NCBI GenBank assembly: GCA_002730675.1
Contig: PCAV01000113.1
Span: 1-5,285 of the forward strand
Reading direction: 5' to 3'
Source: Rhodospirillaceae bacterium
GTDB taxonomy: Bacteria > Pseudomonadota > Alphaproteobacteria > Thalassobaculales > Thalassobaculaceae
DNA length: 5,285 bases
Shown here: one piece after another, positions 1 to 5,285 of the stretch
Layout of the letters: every line of letters begins with the position of its first letter
How positions within the stretch are numbered: position 1 is the stretch's first letter
Translations under genes and position numbers: made by a program
The notes under the pieces: model-generated
What the model was told of the DNA's origin: nothing
Database searches by the model: none
What the model saw: the letters and a program-made list of their open reading frames with translations, nothing else

Positions 1-93
1 CTGCTCGCATTGTATGTTCGCCCCTTCATCGCGGTCCTGGATTGTTGCTGGGGGCGTTGTTCGGTTGAAGTATTGAAATATGGGATCAATTAG
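1..93. other. GC-rich leader or edge of an upstream gene
   Basis: No gene can be assigned here. The first 60 bases hold about 35 G or C (58%), clearly richer than the genes that follow, which may mean the end or start of a neighbouring gene lies here. On the + strand the frame of the esterase is open from base 1 to a TAG at 91-93; the other two + frames stop at 66-68 and 74-76. On the - strand an ATG at 10-8 is preceded by an AAGGGG-like ribosome binding site, so a divergent gene leaving the window to the left is possible. In many proteobacteria tesA is divergent from an ABC transporter gene, which would fit, but only about three codons would be visible. No convincing -35/-10 pair was found. 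Confidence 0.3.
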
Positions 94-753
94 ATGCAGA
101 TCAAACAAATACTTTTAGTTCTTTCCTTTGGCGGGCTCGTCTCATTGCATGTTTTGACGCCCTGGGGATGCATGGCAACAGAAATTAAAATTCTTGCTCT
201 TGGTGATTCTTTGATAGCGGGCTATGGACTTGAAGAAAAAGATCACTTTACAACGCAGTTACAGAAGAAACTAAAAAACGAAGGGCTTAATGTCAGGCTA
301 ATAAATGCAGGCGTGTCGGGGGATACAAGTGCTGGAGGCCTCACCCGTCTTGAATGGTCCCTAGCCAGTAATCCAGATGCTGTAATCTTGGAGTTAGGAG
401 CTAATGACGGACTTAGAGGTATTAATCCTTCGACAACAAAAATAAATTTAGCAAAAATCTTGGGACAACTTCAGTTGAGAGATATTCCGGTGTTGTTTGC
501 TGGTATGCTTGCTCCACCCAATTTGGGCAGGGAATATGGCTTAAAGTTTAACCAGACATATCAAGACTTAGCAAAAGAATTCGATGTTGTTTTTTATCCG
601 TTTTTTCTTGAAGGAGTTGCTGGCGTACCAGAACTTAATCAGCTAGACGGTATTCACCCAACAGGGGAAGGCATAGCCAAAATTGTTATGAAGATTAAGC
701 CTTACGTCAAAAAGTTAGTGTCGAAAATTAAAACACCAAAATCAGATAGTTAG
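94..753 (+). CDS. tesA: Secreted SGNH/GDSL arylesterase (TesA/lysophospholipase L1 type)
   Basis: Serine esterase predicted to hydrolyse short acyl or aryl esters, thioesters or lysophospholipids in the periplasm. All four SGNH blocks are present in order: GDSL at residues 37-40 with nucleophile Ser39, the block II glycine in SGDTSAGG (Gly76), GAND at 102-105 with oxyanion-hole Asn104, and DGIHP at 185-189 with the Asp185/His188 pair. The N-terminus (a lysine at position 4, then a hydrophobic stretch from about residue 6 to 22) looks like a Sec signal peptide, with possible cleavage after CMA (residue 29). The length of 219 aa is normal for the family. The ATG is the furthest upstream possible start because an in-frame TAG (91-93) abuts it; the ribosome binding site is weak (GGGATC about 6 nt away). 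It ends 3 nt before thpR, so the two are probably one transcript. The natural substrate cannot be told from sequence, since TesA-type enzymes are broad. Confidence 0.93.
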   Translation: MQIKQILLVLSFGGLVSLHVLTPWGCMATEIKILALGDSLIAGYGLEEKDHFTTQLQKKLKNEGLNVRLINAGVSGDTSAGGLTRLEWSLASNPDAVILELGANDGLRGINPSTTKINLAKILGQLQLRDIPVLFAGMLAPPNLGREYGLKFNQTYQDLAKEFDVVFYPFFLEGVAGVPELNQLDGIHPTGEGIAKIVMKIKPYVKKLVSKIKTPKSDS

Positions 754-756
754 GAT

Positions 757-1293
757 ATGAAAAGACTCTTTATCGCGCTCAGTTTCCCAAGTGATATAGT
801 GGTAAAATTGACAGAGCTACAATCTGGCCTAAGAGGAGCAAGATGGGTGCCGCCCCAAAATTTGCATTTAACCTTGAGTTATATTGGCGAGGCTTCAAAT
901 ATTTTATTAAAAGATTTAGCAGATGTGCTAAGAGGTTTGGCTGTGCAATCATTTTGCATGCAGTTAAGAGGTATAAATAATTTCACGTCAAGAGGTCTTA
1001 GCACTTCGATCTGGGTTGGTGTTGCAGAAAAATCAAGCCTCTTTTATCTGCAAAGTAAGATAAAAAATTGCCTACAAATAAACAGAATTCCCATAGATAA
1101 ACGTCAATTTAGCCCACACGTAACACTAGCAAGACTTAAAAATGTGCGCCCAGAAGACACGGCAGGGTTTATTGCATTTAACAATCTGTTTAAAACAAGA
1201 CCTTTTCGGGTTCAAAGCTTCACACTTTTCGAGAGCATTTCAACGAAGGAGGGCTCAATTTATTTACCCTTAGAAAAGTTTCGACTGATTTGA
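757..1293 (+). CDS. thpR: RNA 2',3'-cyclic phosphodiesterase (2'-5' RNA ligase family)
   Basis: Member of the 2H phosphoesterase superfamily (LigT/ThpR). Bacterial members open 2',3'-cyclic phosphates to 2'-phosphates and were first noted for joining tRNA halves through 2'-5' bonds in vitro; the protein is cytoplasmic. Both catalytic signatures are present: HLTL at residues 37-40 (His37, Thr39) followed by SYIG, and HVTL at 121-124 (His121, Thr123) followed by ARL. The opening MKRLFIAL and the length of 178 aa are typical. The start lies 3 nt after the tesA stop; the AGGA there sits almost on the ATG, so translation is probably coupled to tesA rather than driven by a well-spaced site. It converges on the deacetylase gene, whose stop is only 20 nt away. 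Its physiological substrate is unknown in most bacteria. Confidence 0.93.
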   Translation: MKRLFIALSFPSDIVVKLTELQSGLRGARWVPPQNLHLTLSYIGEASNILLKDLADVLRGLAVQSFCMQLRGINNFTSRGLSTSIWVGVAEKSSLFYLQSKIKNCLQINRIPIDKRQFSPHVTLARLKNVRPEDTAGFIAFNNLFKTRPFRVQSFTLFESISTKEGSIYLPLEKFRLI

Positions 1294-1313
1294 CGTGTGC
1301 ACTAAAAATAGGA

Positions 1314-2360
1314 TTACCGATTGTCTTCAAATCCTTTAAGGGTGGCGGTGAGATTGTCACCTAAAATAGGCGATATGTAGCCCCCCTCTTGCACCATAAT
1401 GGTAGGTAACTTCGCACTGGCGATTACCTTGCCAAGCTCCAAAAATCCTTTTGTTGTTAATGCTAAAAAGGCTAATGGGTCTTCTTCTGATGCATCTAAA
1501 CCAAGTGCAATGATTAGAATTTGAGGCTTAAAGTCTTTTATTTGTCCTAGTGCTTTTTGCAAGACCCTCATATATTCAAGATCGGCTGTACCCCTGGAGA
1601 GAGGGTAATTGATATTAAAGTTTTTGCCATTGGCAAGACCGACTTCTTCTTCATAACCTGCAAAGAATGGATAATATTCAGATGGATCGCCGTGAAGAGA
1701 GACGGTCAATACATCCGAGCGTTCATAGAAAATACCCTGCGTGCCGTTTCCGTGGTGAACATCTACATCAAGAATAGCAATCCTTATGAATCCTTGCTTT
1801 AAAAAAAAATTTGCGGCAATTGCACAGTTATTGAGGAAGCAAAAGCCCCCCGCTTGGTCCGCATAAGCGTGATGCCCCGGTGGACGGCAAAGACTGTAAA
1901 CAAAGTTCTCATGTTCATTGTTTTGATGTCGATCAAGCAAATTAGAGGCTGCAGCTATCACGGTATCTGCCGAGGCTTTGGCTCCCTCCCAAGTTCTTGC
2001 ACCGATGGGACAAGCGGTGTCAGCCTGATAGTATCCAGCGGCTGAAATAATTGCATTTGGATTAGCATTCATGTTTCTACCTGGATGAACATTAGGAATA
2101 ATTTCCTCACTGCTTCCATCTAAAATCGACCATTGTTGCCAACCGTTTTTGAGGAAACTAATGTAAGCCTCGTCATGGATATCTAAAGCGGATTGATAAT
2201 GTTCTGAAAAAATCTCTGTAACTGTATGTCCCGCATTCTCGGCGGCAGTTCTTAATATATCGGCTCGCTCTGCTCTTTCTGGGCTTTGAATAACGTGACC
2301 TCGACTTATGAAGGTCTTGGGTGAGTGGCTTTGTGTTTTCGGAGAGAAAAATATTTTCAT
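1314..2360 (-). CDS. Histone deacetylase family protein, acetylpolyamine amidohydrolase-like
   Basis: Zinc amidohydrolase of the arginase/deacetylase fold, probably removing acetyl groups from acetylated polyamines or similar small amines in the cytoplasm. Counted from the ATG at 2360 (348 aa), the visible signatures are RPPGHHA with the His163/His164 pair, DVDVHHGNG with zinc ligands Asp200 and His202, LGLD with the third ligand Asp289, and EGGY with the transition-state Tyr328. As I recall it, the Mycoplana ramosa acetylpolyamine amidohydrolase (about 341 aa) matches closely, including RPPGHHA, SLHGDP and FYER, and its N-terminus aligns with MKIFF here. That favours the ATG. An in-frame GTG at 2393 would add 11 residues and overlap the folD stop by 11 nt; neither start has a strong ribosome binding site. 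From the ATG the gap to folD is 22 nt, so the two are probably co-transcribed. Acetoin-utilisation or other small-molecule deacetylase roles remain possible. Confidence 0.92.
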   Translation of the reverse strand: MKIFFSPKTQSHSPKTFISRGHVIQSPERAERADILRTAAENAGHTVTEIFSEHYQSALDIHDEAYISFLKNGWQQWSILDGSSEEIIPNVHPGRNMNANPNAIISAAGYYQADTACPIGARTWEGAKASADTVIAAASNLLDRHQNNEHENFVYSLCRPPGHHAYADQAGGFCFLNNCAIAANFFLKQGFIRIAILDVDVHHGNGTQGIFYERSDVLTVSLHGDPSEYYPFFAGYEEEVGLANGKNFNINYPLSRGTADLEYMRVLQKALGQIKDFKPQILIIALGLDASEEDPLAFLALTTKGFLELGKVIASAKLPTIMVQEGGYISPILGDNLTATLKGFEDNR

Positions 2361-2382
2361 AAAAAAAGCTTTGCTGTATTTT

Positions 2383-3270
2383 TTACAAATCACATTTCCA
2401 CGCTCGACGTTGGCATGCGGCTTGTATTGTATTTCTTAATAGCACGGCAATAGTCATTGGGCCAATTCCCCCTGGAACAGGAGTGATTGCTTCCGCTCGA
2501 TTTTTAGCTTCGTGGAATGCTACATCTCCGACTAACTTCATTTTATTAGGTCCTTTTTCTGGCGCCGCGATACGGTTTATACCAACGTCTAAAACCACCG
2601 CTCCTTTCTTAATAAAGTCCTTCGTAATCATTTCCGGTTTCCCAACCGCGGCAATCAATATATCGGCCCGTTGGCAAATTTCCTCGAGATTTTTGCTTTT
2701 AGAATGAGCGATGGTTACCGTACAACTTTCTCTCAACAATAAGGCGGCCATGGGCTTCCCAACTATATTAGAGCGGCCGATCACAACCACATTTTTTCCA
2801 GTTAGTTCATCAAAATGATCTTTTAGTAACAAAAGGCATCCTAGCGGCGTGCATGGCACAAGCGCTTCACCACCTGTGGCGAGGCGGCCCGCGTTTATTA
2901 TATGGAACCCGTCCACATCCTTTTCAGGATCGATAGAGTCAAGAACTTTTTGTGAATCTATATGATCGGGAAGGGGGAGTTGGACCAAGATCCCATCCAC
3001 TTCGGGGTCATCATTTAATTGTTTAATTACTTTCAAAAGATCATCCTCCTGTACATTGCTTGCCAGCTTGTGTTCGTATGAACGCATCCCGCATTCTTTA
3101 GTTTGGATACCTTTGTTTCGAACATATACTTCGCTCGCTGGATTATCCCCAACAAGTACTACAGCAAGACCCGGGACGTTGCCGTATTCTTCTCGCAAAG
3201 TGGACACGATACCCTTCAATTCATCTCGTAGATCTTTAGCGAAGACCTTGCCGTCTAATATTTTTGCCAC
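2383..3270 (-). CDS. folD: Bifunctional methylenetetrahydrofolate dehydrogenase / methenyltetrahydrofolate cyclohydrolase
   Basis: Cytoplasmic enzyme that interconverts 5,10-methylene-, 5,10-methenyl- and 10-formyl-tetrahydrofolate with NADP, supplying one-carbon units for purine and formyl-Met synthesis. The N-terminal catalytic domain shows SEVYVRNK with Tyr49 and general-base Lys53, the QLPLP motif at 97-101 and KDVDGF with Asp120. The Rossmann domain has [12 protein letters not shown] at 162-173, and the C-terminus carries the family signature PGGIGPMT at 266-273. At 295 aa it is full length, with no missing key residue. The start is a GTG at 3270-3268: an in-frame TGA lies three codons upstream, so no longer form exists, and AAGGTGA is well placed 6 nt before it. 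The last codons overlap a possible GTG start of the downstream deacetylase gene. Upstream is a 218-nt AT-rich spacer rather than a closely coupled gene, so it probably has its own promoter. Confidence 0.97.
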   Translation of the reverse strand: MAKILDGKVFAKDLRDELKGIVSTLREEYGNVPGLAVVLVGDNPASEVYVRNKGIQTKECGMRSYEHKLASNVQEDDLLKVIKQLNDDPEVDGILVQLPLPDHIDSQKVLDSIDPEKDVDGFHIINAGRLATGGEALVPCTPLGCLLLLKDHFDELTGKNVVVIGRSNIVGKPMAALLLRESCTVTIAHSKSKNLEEICQRADILIAAVGKPEMITKDFIKKGAVVLDVGINRIAAPEKGPNKMKLVGDVAFHEAKNRAEAITPVPGGIGPMTIAVLLRNTIQAACQRRAWKCDL

Positions 3271-3275
3271 GGAAA

Positions 3276-3282
3276 ATCACCT
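3276..3282 (-). promoter_or_regulatory. Ribosome binding site fixing the folD GTG start
   Basis: Read on the - strand, AAGGTGA lies 6 nt before the GTG at 3270. It is the best Shine-Dalgarno match among the genes in this window, and its own TGA is an in-frame stop relative to folD, so the GTG is the only workable start. This is read directly from the sequence. Confidence 0.75.
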
Positions 3283-3307
3283 TTCATTTTTAATCAATTT
3301 TCCTGAT

Positions 3308-3337
3308 AGTAATATTGATGAACCAATAAAACCAAAA
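3308..3337 (-). promoter_or_regulatory. Possible folD promoter
   Basis: Read on the - strand, TTGGTT and TACTAT are 18 nt apart within the AT-rich spacer, with the -10-like element about 40 nt before the GTG. They match the sigma-70 consensus hexamers at about 3 of 6 and 4 of 6 positions. In a stretch this AT-rich such matches arise easily by chance, so this is only a candidate; other TTGATT-like hexamers occur further upstream. Confidence 0.2.
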
Positions 3338-3453
3338 AAAATTAATCTGGAAAACGTTAATCAAATTCCTGTGCTTCGAATTAGTAGTATATCGTTGGTG
3401 AGTATTTTGTGCGTTGATTGAATATGATCAGACGCTTTTTATAAGCTGCTTAA

Positions 3454-3465
3454 AATATGCATATT
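3454..3465. repeat. 12-bp perfect palindrome AATATGCATATT
   Basis: AATATGCATATT is its own reverse complement and sits 23 nt beyond the yggT stop, between two other small dyads. It could be an operator half-way between yggT and folD, or simply a chance palindrome; in 5 kb of AT-leaning DNA one or two 12-bp palindromes are expected. Confidence 0.3.
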
Positions 3466-3471
3466 GGTGGT

Positions 3472-3484
3472 TAGCCTTCGGCTA
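3472..3484 (-). terminator. Short hairpin just after yggT, weak 3'-end candidate
   Basis: TAGCC and GGCTA form a perfect 5-bp stem around a 3-nt loop (GAA when read on the - strand), starting 4 nt past the yggT stop codon. No T-run follows directly, so it is not a textbook intrinsic terminator. It could stabilise or define the 3' end of the yggT transcript, or be a pause site. Confidence 0.3.
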
Positions 3485-3488
3485 GGCT

Positions 3489-3776
3489 TTACATTAATTT
3501 AGCTAAGTCCACTACAATCAAGTTTCGAATAAAAATCAGTGCTAAAACCAAAATGATTGGCGATACGTCTATACCACCAAGATTTGGTAAAATGTTCCTG
3601 ATTGGTCGGAGGACTGGATCAGTGATTTTATATAAAAAATCAACGACTAAATAAACTAGACGGTTTTGTGTATTAACAACGCCGAAGTGAATGAGCCACG
3701 TTAGGATGACGAATATAAAAAGGCACCACAAATATAGGCTTATTAAAGAATCAACTAATTGTATTATCGCGAACAT
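3489..3776 (-). CDS. yggT: YggT family integral membrane protein
   Basis: Small inner-membrane protein of the YggT family, whose biochemical function is not established; relatives are linked to osmotic tolerance in enterobacteria and to plastid or septum-related processes elsewhere. Two hydrophobic helices are visible, at about residues 8-32 and 72-90. Between them is the family signature: TDPVLRPIRNILP at 52-64, followed by GGIDVSPII at 68-76. The 95-aa length is that of a single-unit YggT; the duplicated form is about twice as long. The ATG is the only reasonable start because a TAG lies in frame eight codons upstream. The ribosome binding site AAAGGA is present, but about 12 nt from the ATG, farther than usual. 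The gene stands alone: 218 nt separate it from folD and 191 nt from the DUF4387 gene. Confidence 0.93.
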   Translation of the reverse strand: MFAIIQLVDSLISLYLWCLFIFVILTWLIHFGVVNTQNRLVYLVVDFLYKITDPVLRPIRNILPNLGGIDVSPIILVLALIFIRNLIVVDLAKLM

Positions 3777-3799
3777 TATCGAAACCCATCCTTTATACT

Positions 3800-3828
3800 A
3801 AGGTAGTAATTAGGAGCATTCTCATCAA
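3800..3828 (-). promoter_or_regulatory. Weak promoter candidate for yggT
   Basis: On the - strand, TTGATG and TACCTT are separated by 17 nt, with the -10-like element about 24 nt before the yggT ATG. The -35 match is fair and the -10 match poor. A TATAAA lies a few bases nearer the gene without a well-spaced -35. A promoter somewhere in this spacer is likely, because yggT is isolated behind the hairpins that follow the DUF4387 gene, but the exact site is uncertain. Confidence 0.2.
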
Positions 3829-3908
3829 GTCTTTGCTGCAAACAATTTTTTCCTGTTTAGACAGCACTTATTTTGATGCTACTCTTGAGTTTGGCTTATG
3901 ATCTTGAA

Positions 3909-3953
3909 TGGCAAAGCTGCCACCTCACAAATATCGTGGACGTTGGCCACGAT
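3909..3953 (-). terminator. Tandem hairpins after the DUF4387 gene
   Basis: Two perfect inverted repeats follow the DUF4387 stop codon in the direction of transcription. The first is ATCGTGG/CCACGAT, a 7-bp stem with a 7-nt loop (3933-3953). The second is TGGCA/TGCCA, a 5-bp stem with a 4-nt loop (3909-3922). The first is followed on the - strand by ATTTGTG, a poor T-tract. The position 14 nt past the stop suggests a transcript end for the atuA-DUF4387 unit, though neither hairpin is a classical intrinsic terminator. Confidence 0.4.
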
Positions 3954-3967
3954 CATATTATCTTCGG

Positions 3968-4282
3968 TTAGCTAGCGGTAATTTCTAGGTCGAATAGGGG
4001 AGCATGTTGCTGTGCTCCATATACATCGCTATCTCCAGGTGATCCAGCAGTGGTGTGTCGTGGAATAGTGATTTTAATTGCTAGAGCCACCTCAAAAGCA
4101 ATAATTTCAACTTGATTGTCACTGAGGTTGTATAGCGAAGCTATCCTGCGAGGAGACAGCACTCCTGAATTAAAAACTGTGTGGTACGCTTCTTCATTAT
4201 CGAACATTATGTCTAAAGTAAGCAAAAGGGCACCAGCATTTTTCGACCGAATAACCTTTGCTAGTTCACGTAGTTTAGCCAT
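3968..4282 (-). CDS. DUF4387 family protein, AtuA-associated small subunit
   Basis: Small soluble protein of 104 aa with no signal peptide or membrane segment, matching the DUF4387 family that typically accompanies AtuA-like proteins. Recognisable pieces are the opening MAKLRELAKVIRSKNAG, LTLDIMF near residues 21-27, and the C-terminal GDSDVYGAQQHAPLFDLEI (residues 83-101). Its activity is unknown; the fixed pairing suggests a partner subunit of AtuA (inference). The frame is open up to an ATG at 4381, which would give 137 aa, but those 33 extra residues lie inside the end of the AtuA gene and do not look like this family. The ATG at 4282 fits the family length, has GAGAG-like purines upstream, and overlaps the AtuA stop in ATGGCTAA, an 8-nt overlap pointing to coupled translation. 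Two hairpins follow the stop. Confidence 0.88.
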   Translation of the reverse strand: MAKLRELAKVIRSKNAGALLLTLDIMFDNEEAYHTVFNSGVLSPRRIASLYNLSDNQVEIIAFEVALAIKITIPRHTTAGSPGDSDVYGAQQHAPLFDLEITAS

Positions 4283-5285
4283 TGAGTCTCTCTTTCGGAG
4301 GGTCGTTCGGTATGATGAGCTCCATTCGAACTGTCTCCATCGGGTCATTGCATTCCATAACATGCCATATATTGAATTCATAGACTTCGCCTGCCGATAA
4401 ATCGGAAGGCGAAAAAGGGATAGCTAGGTTGCCGGAGATGCACATTCTGCCAGGAAAATCAGTATGAAGAAGACTGTACCGCGCCTTTGCGCAAACCGCC
4501 TTGCTTGTATCTTGATCGTTGGCTACAACATCAACCAAAATGCCAACCTCATGCGCACTCTGGTCGCTTAGCGGTTCATTCGCTCCCATGACGGCATCTT
4601 TTCCGTAGACTTTGATATTTAGCGTGTAGTCTTCTTTCTCAATGCCAATAGCTTTTGAATCTCTTTCAACTCTTGTTTGGCAGGACTCGATAAATTTATT
4701 TATTCCACTTACTAGTATTGGATCCCGAGTCCCCGCAAAAAAAACTGTTCTAAATCCTAATTTTTTTACCCCCTCTATCTTTACGGTATATGTACTTGAC
4801 GGTTCCCATTTGCTTCCGGATACCCTCACGACCCTGTTATTTATTTGCTCGAAATTTGCGGATTTTGTAATCAAAGTTCCACTAGGTTCTTTAAGTTCGT
4901 ATGGGCTTGGGTTTTCATATAAAGTGTGAGCTGCCACTCTCGTTCTAGTGCAACGACGATCCGGGTGTCCAGGTTCGATAGTAAAATAATCATGGTAGAT
5001 GGTTCCAATTACACAATCCTGACCCTCCCGTGGTTCAATTACTTGAGCACCGCATTCTATTATTTTTCCCATGTGCCAAGACAATCCGGGATCAGCACCT
5101 CTCATTAGAGGGAGAGCCGCATATATTGCTGCGTCACTAGAACGGCCAGCGATAACGACGTCAGCTCCTTCCTCCAGCGCCTGCTGGAAAGGCTCCGCGC
5201 CAATCATGGAGACTACCTTGTGGGTTTCATCAGCATCATTTTGATTTAAATTTTTGATAGGGCCTAAAGGGCTAATTTTTCCAGA
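4275..5285 (-). CDS. AtuA family protein (DUF1446), N-terminus beyond the window
   Basis: Cytoplasmic protein related to AtuA, named for the acyclic terpene utilisation cluster of Pseudomonas (citronellol and geraniol breakdown). The catalytic reaction of the family has not been established, so terpene degradation should not be assumed here. Of a usual 450 or so residues, 336 are visible. The frame is open without a stop to the window edge, and the first residues read SGKISPLGPI, a segment typical of the inside of the family. The true start is therefore upstream of the window and the ATG at 5207 is internal. Further signatures are GAEPF (visible 29-33), ADVVIAGRSSD (41-51), and near the C-terminus GNLAIPFSPSDL followed by VYEFNIWHVME. 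It lacks the fused C-terminal domain of some AtuA proteins and instead overlaps a separate DUF4387 gene by 8 nt. No frameshift or missing block is seen in the visible part. Confidence 0.9.
   Translation of the reverse strand, partial: SGKISPLGPIKNLNQNDADETHKVVSMIGAEPFQQALEEGADVVIAGRSSDAAIYAALPLMRGADPGLSWHMGKIIECGAQVIEPREGQDCVIGTIYHDYFTIEPGHPDRRCTRTRVAAHTLYENPSPYELKEPSGTLITKSANFEQINNRVVRVSGSKWEPSSTYTVKIEGVKKLGFRTVFFAGTRDPILVSGINKFIESCQTRVERDSKAIGIEKEDYTLNIKVYGKDAVMGANEPLSDQSAHEVGILVDVVANDQDTSKAVCAKARYSLLHTDFPGRMCISGNLAIPFSPSDLSAGEVYEFNIWHVMECNDPMETVRMELIIPNDPPKERLNG

Larger units (their letters stand above)
3271..3488. other. AT-rich spacer between yggT and folD
   Basis: No coding sequence is supported in these 218 nt: the open stretches are short and resemble no family I know. 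In many alphaproteobacteria a small DUF167 (YggU) gene sits between yggT and folD; nothing here resembles its motifs and the space is barely enough for one. The half near folD contains a run of eight T (read on the - strand) and three copies of GATTAA within about 80 nt. The half near yggT holds three small inverted repeats (3442-3452, 3454-3465 and 3472-3484). Confidence 0.5.

Noticed and set aside
163..174. Cys26 in the esterase signal region as a lipoprotein attachment site
   Set aside because: The residues before it are Pro-Trp-Gly, a poor lipobox; ordinary signal peptidase I cleavage after CMA is more likely.
1557..2045. Two + strand open frames of 81 and 63 codons
   Set aside because: They lie opposite the deacetylase gene, whose - strand frame carries all catalytic motifs; their translations resemble no family and have no good ribosome binding sites.
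3338..3345. T-run on the - strand in the yggT-folD spacer as an intrinsic terminator
   Set aside because: The eight T are not preceded by a stable GC-rich stem; the nearby GATTAA copies are direct rather than inverted repeats.
2483..3421. + strand open frames opposite folD (2483-2707 and 3056-3421)
   Set aside because: They are antisense shadows of folD; the second runs out into the AT-rich spacer but its translation has no recognisable motif.
3793..3825. Ten-codon - strand frame (MRMLLITTLV) just upstream of yggT, a possible leader peptide
   Set aside because: It lacks a convincing ribosome binding site, shows no attenuator-like stem alternatives, and its stop overlaps the yggT ribosome binding site by chance composition.
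4116..5108. + strand open frames opposite the DUF4387 and AtuA genes
   Set aside because: They are shadows of the two - strand genes, whose family signatures are clear; there is no independent coding evidence.
1..5285. Mobile elements, CRISPR arrays, tRNA or rRNA genes, toxin-antitoxin or defence systems
   Set aside because: I saw no transposase or integrase motifs, regularly spaced repeats, cloverleaf-like sequences or defence-family domains; every substantial reading frame is explained by a known family.

Overview
The window looks like chromosomal housekeeping and catabolic DNA from a Gram-negative bacterium, most likely an alphaproteobacterium of modest GC content (roughly 40% by eye). 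The basis is the short single-unit YggT protein (95 aa; beta- and gammaproteobacterial forms are usually about twice that length), the closeness of yggT to folD (a common alphaproteobacterial arrangement), and the secreted TesA-type esterase. This is an inference from family-level resemblance; no search was possible.

Layout. Positions 1-93 are a leader, or the edge of a neighbour, with visibly higher GC than what follows. Two + strand genes come next, 3 nt apart: a secreted SGNH/GDSL arylesterase of the TesA type (94-753) and the RNA 2',3'-cyclic phosphodiesterase ThpR (757-1293). They meet head-on, across only 20 nt, a - strand pair: an acetylpolyamine amidohydrolase-like member of the histone deacetylase family (1314-2360) and, upstream of it, folD (2383-3270), the folate C1 dehydrogenase/cyclohydrolase. 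A 218-nt AT-rich spacer with several small dyad symmetries separates folD from yggT (3489-3776, - strand), which encodes a two-helix membrane protein. A further 191-nt spacer contains two tandem hairpins. It precedes the last - strand unit: a DUF4387 small protein (3968-4282) whose start overlaps by 8 nt the end of an AtuA-family (DUF1446) protein (4275 to beyond 5285), which is cut by the window edge.

How the genes relate. FolD and the deacetylase are probably co-transcribed but have no obvious shared pathway. TesA and ThpR are probably co-transcribed and are also functionally unrelated. AtuA and DUF4387 are a recurrent pair associated with terpenoid or branched acyl catabolism, but their biochemistry is unknown. 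All seven genes belong to recognisable families. I see no mobile element, CRISPR array, RNA gene or evident new system. The least understood part is the AtuA/DUF4387 pair. The least explained non-coding parts are the dyad-rich spacers on either side of yggT.
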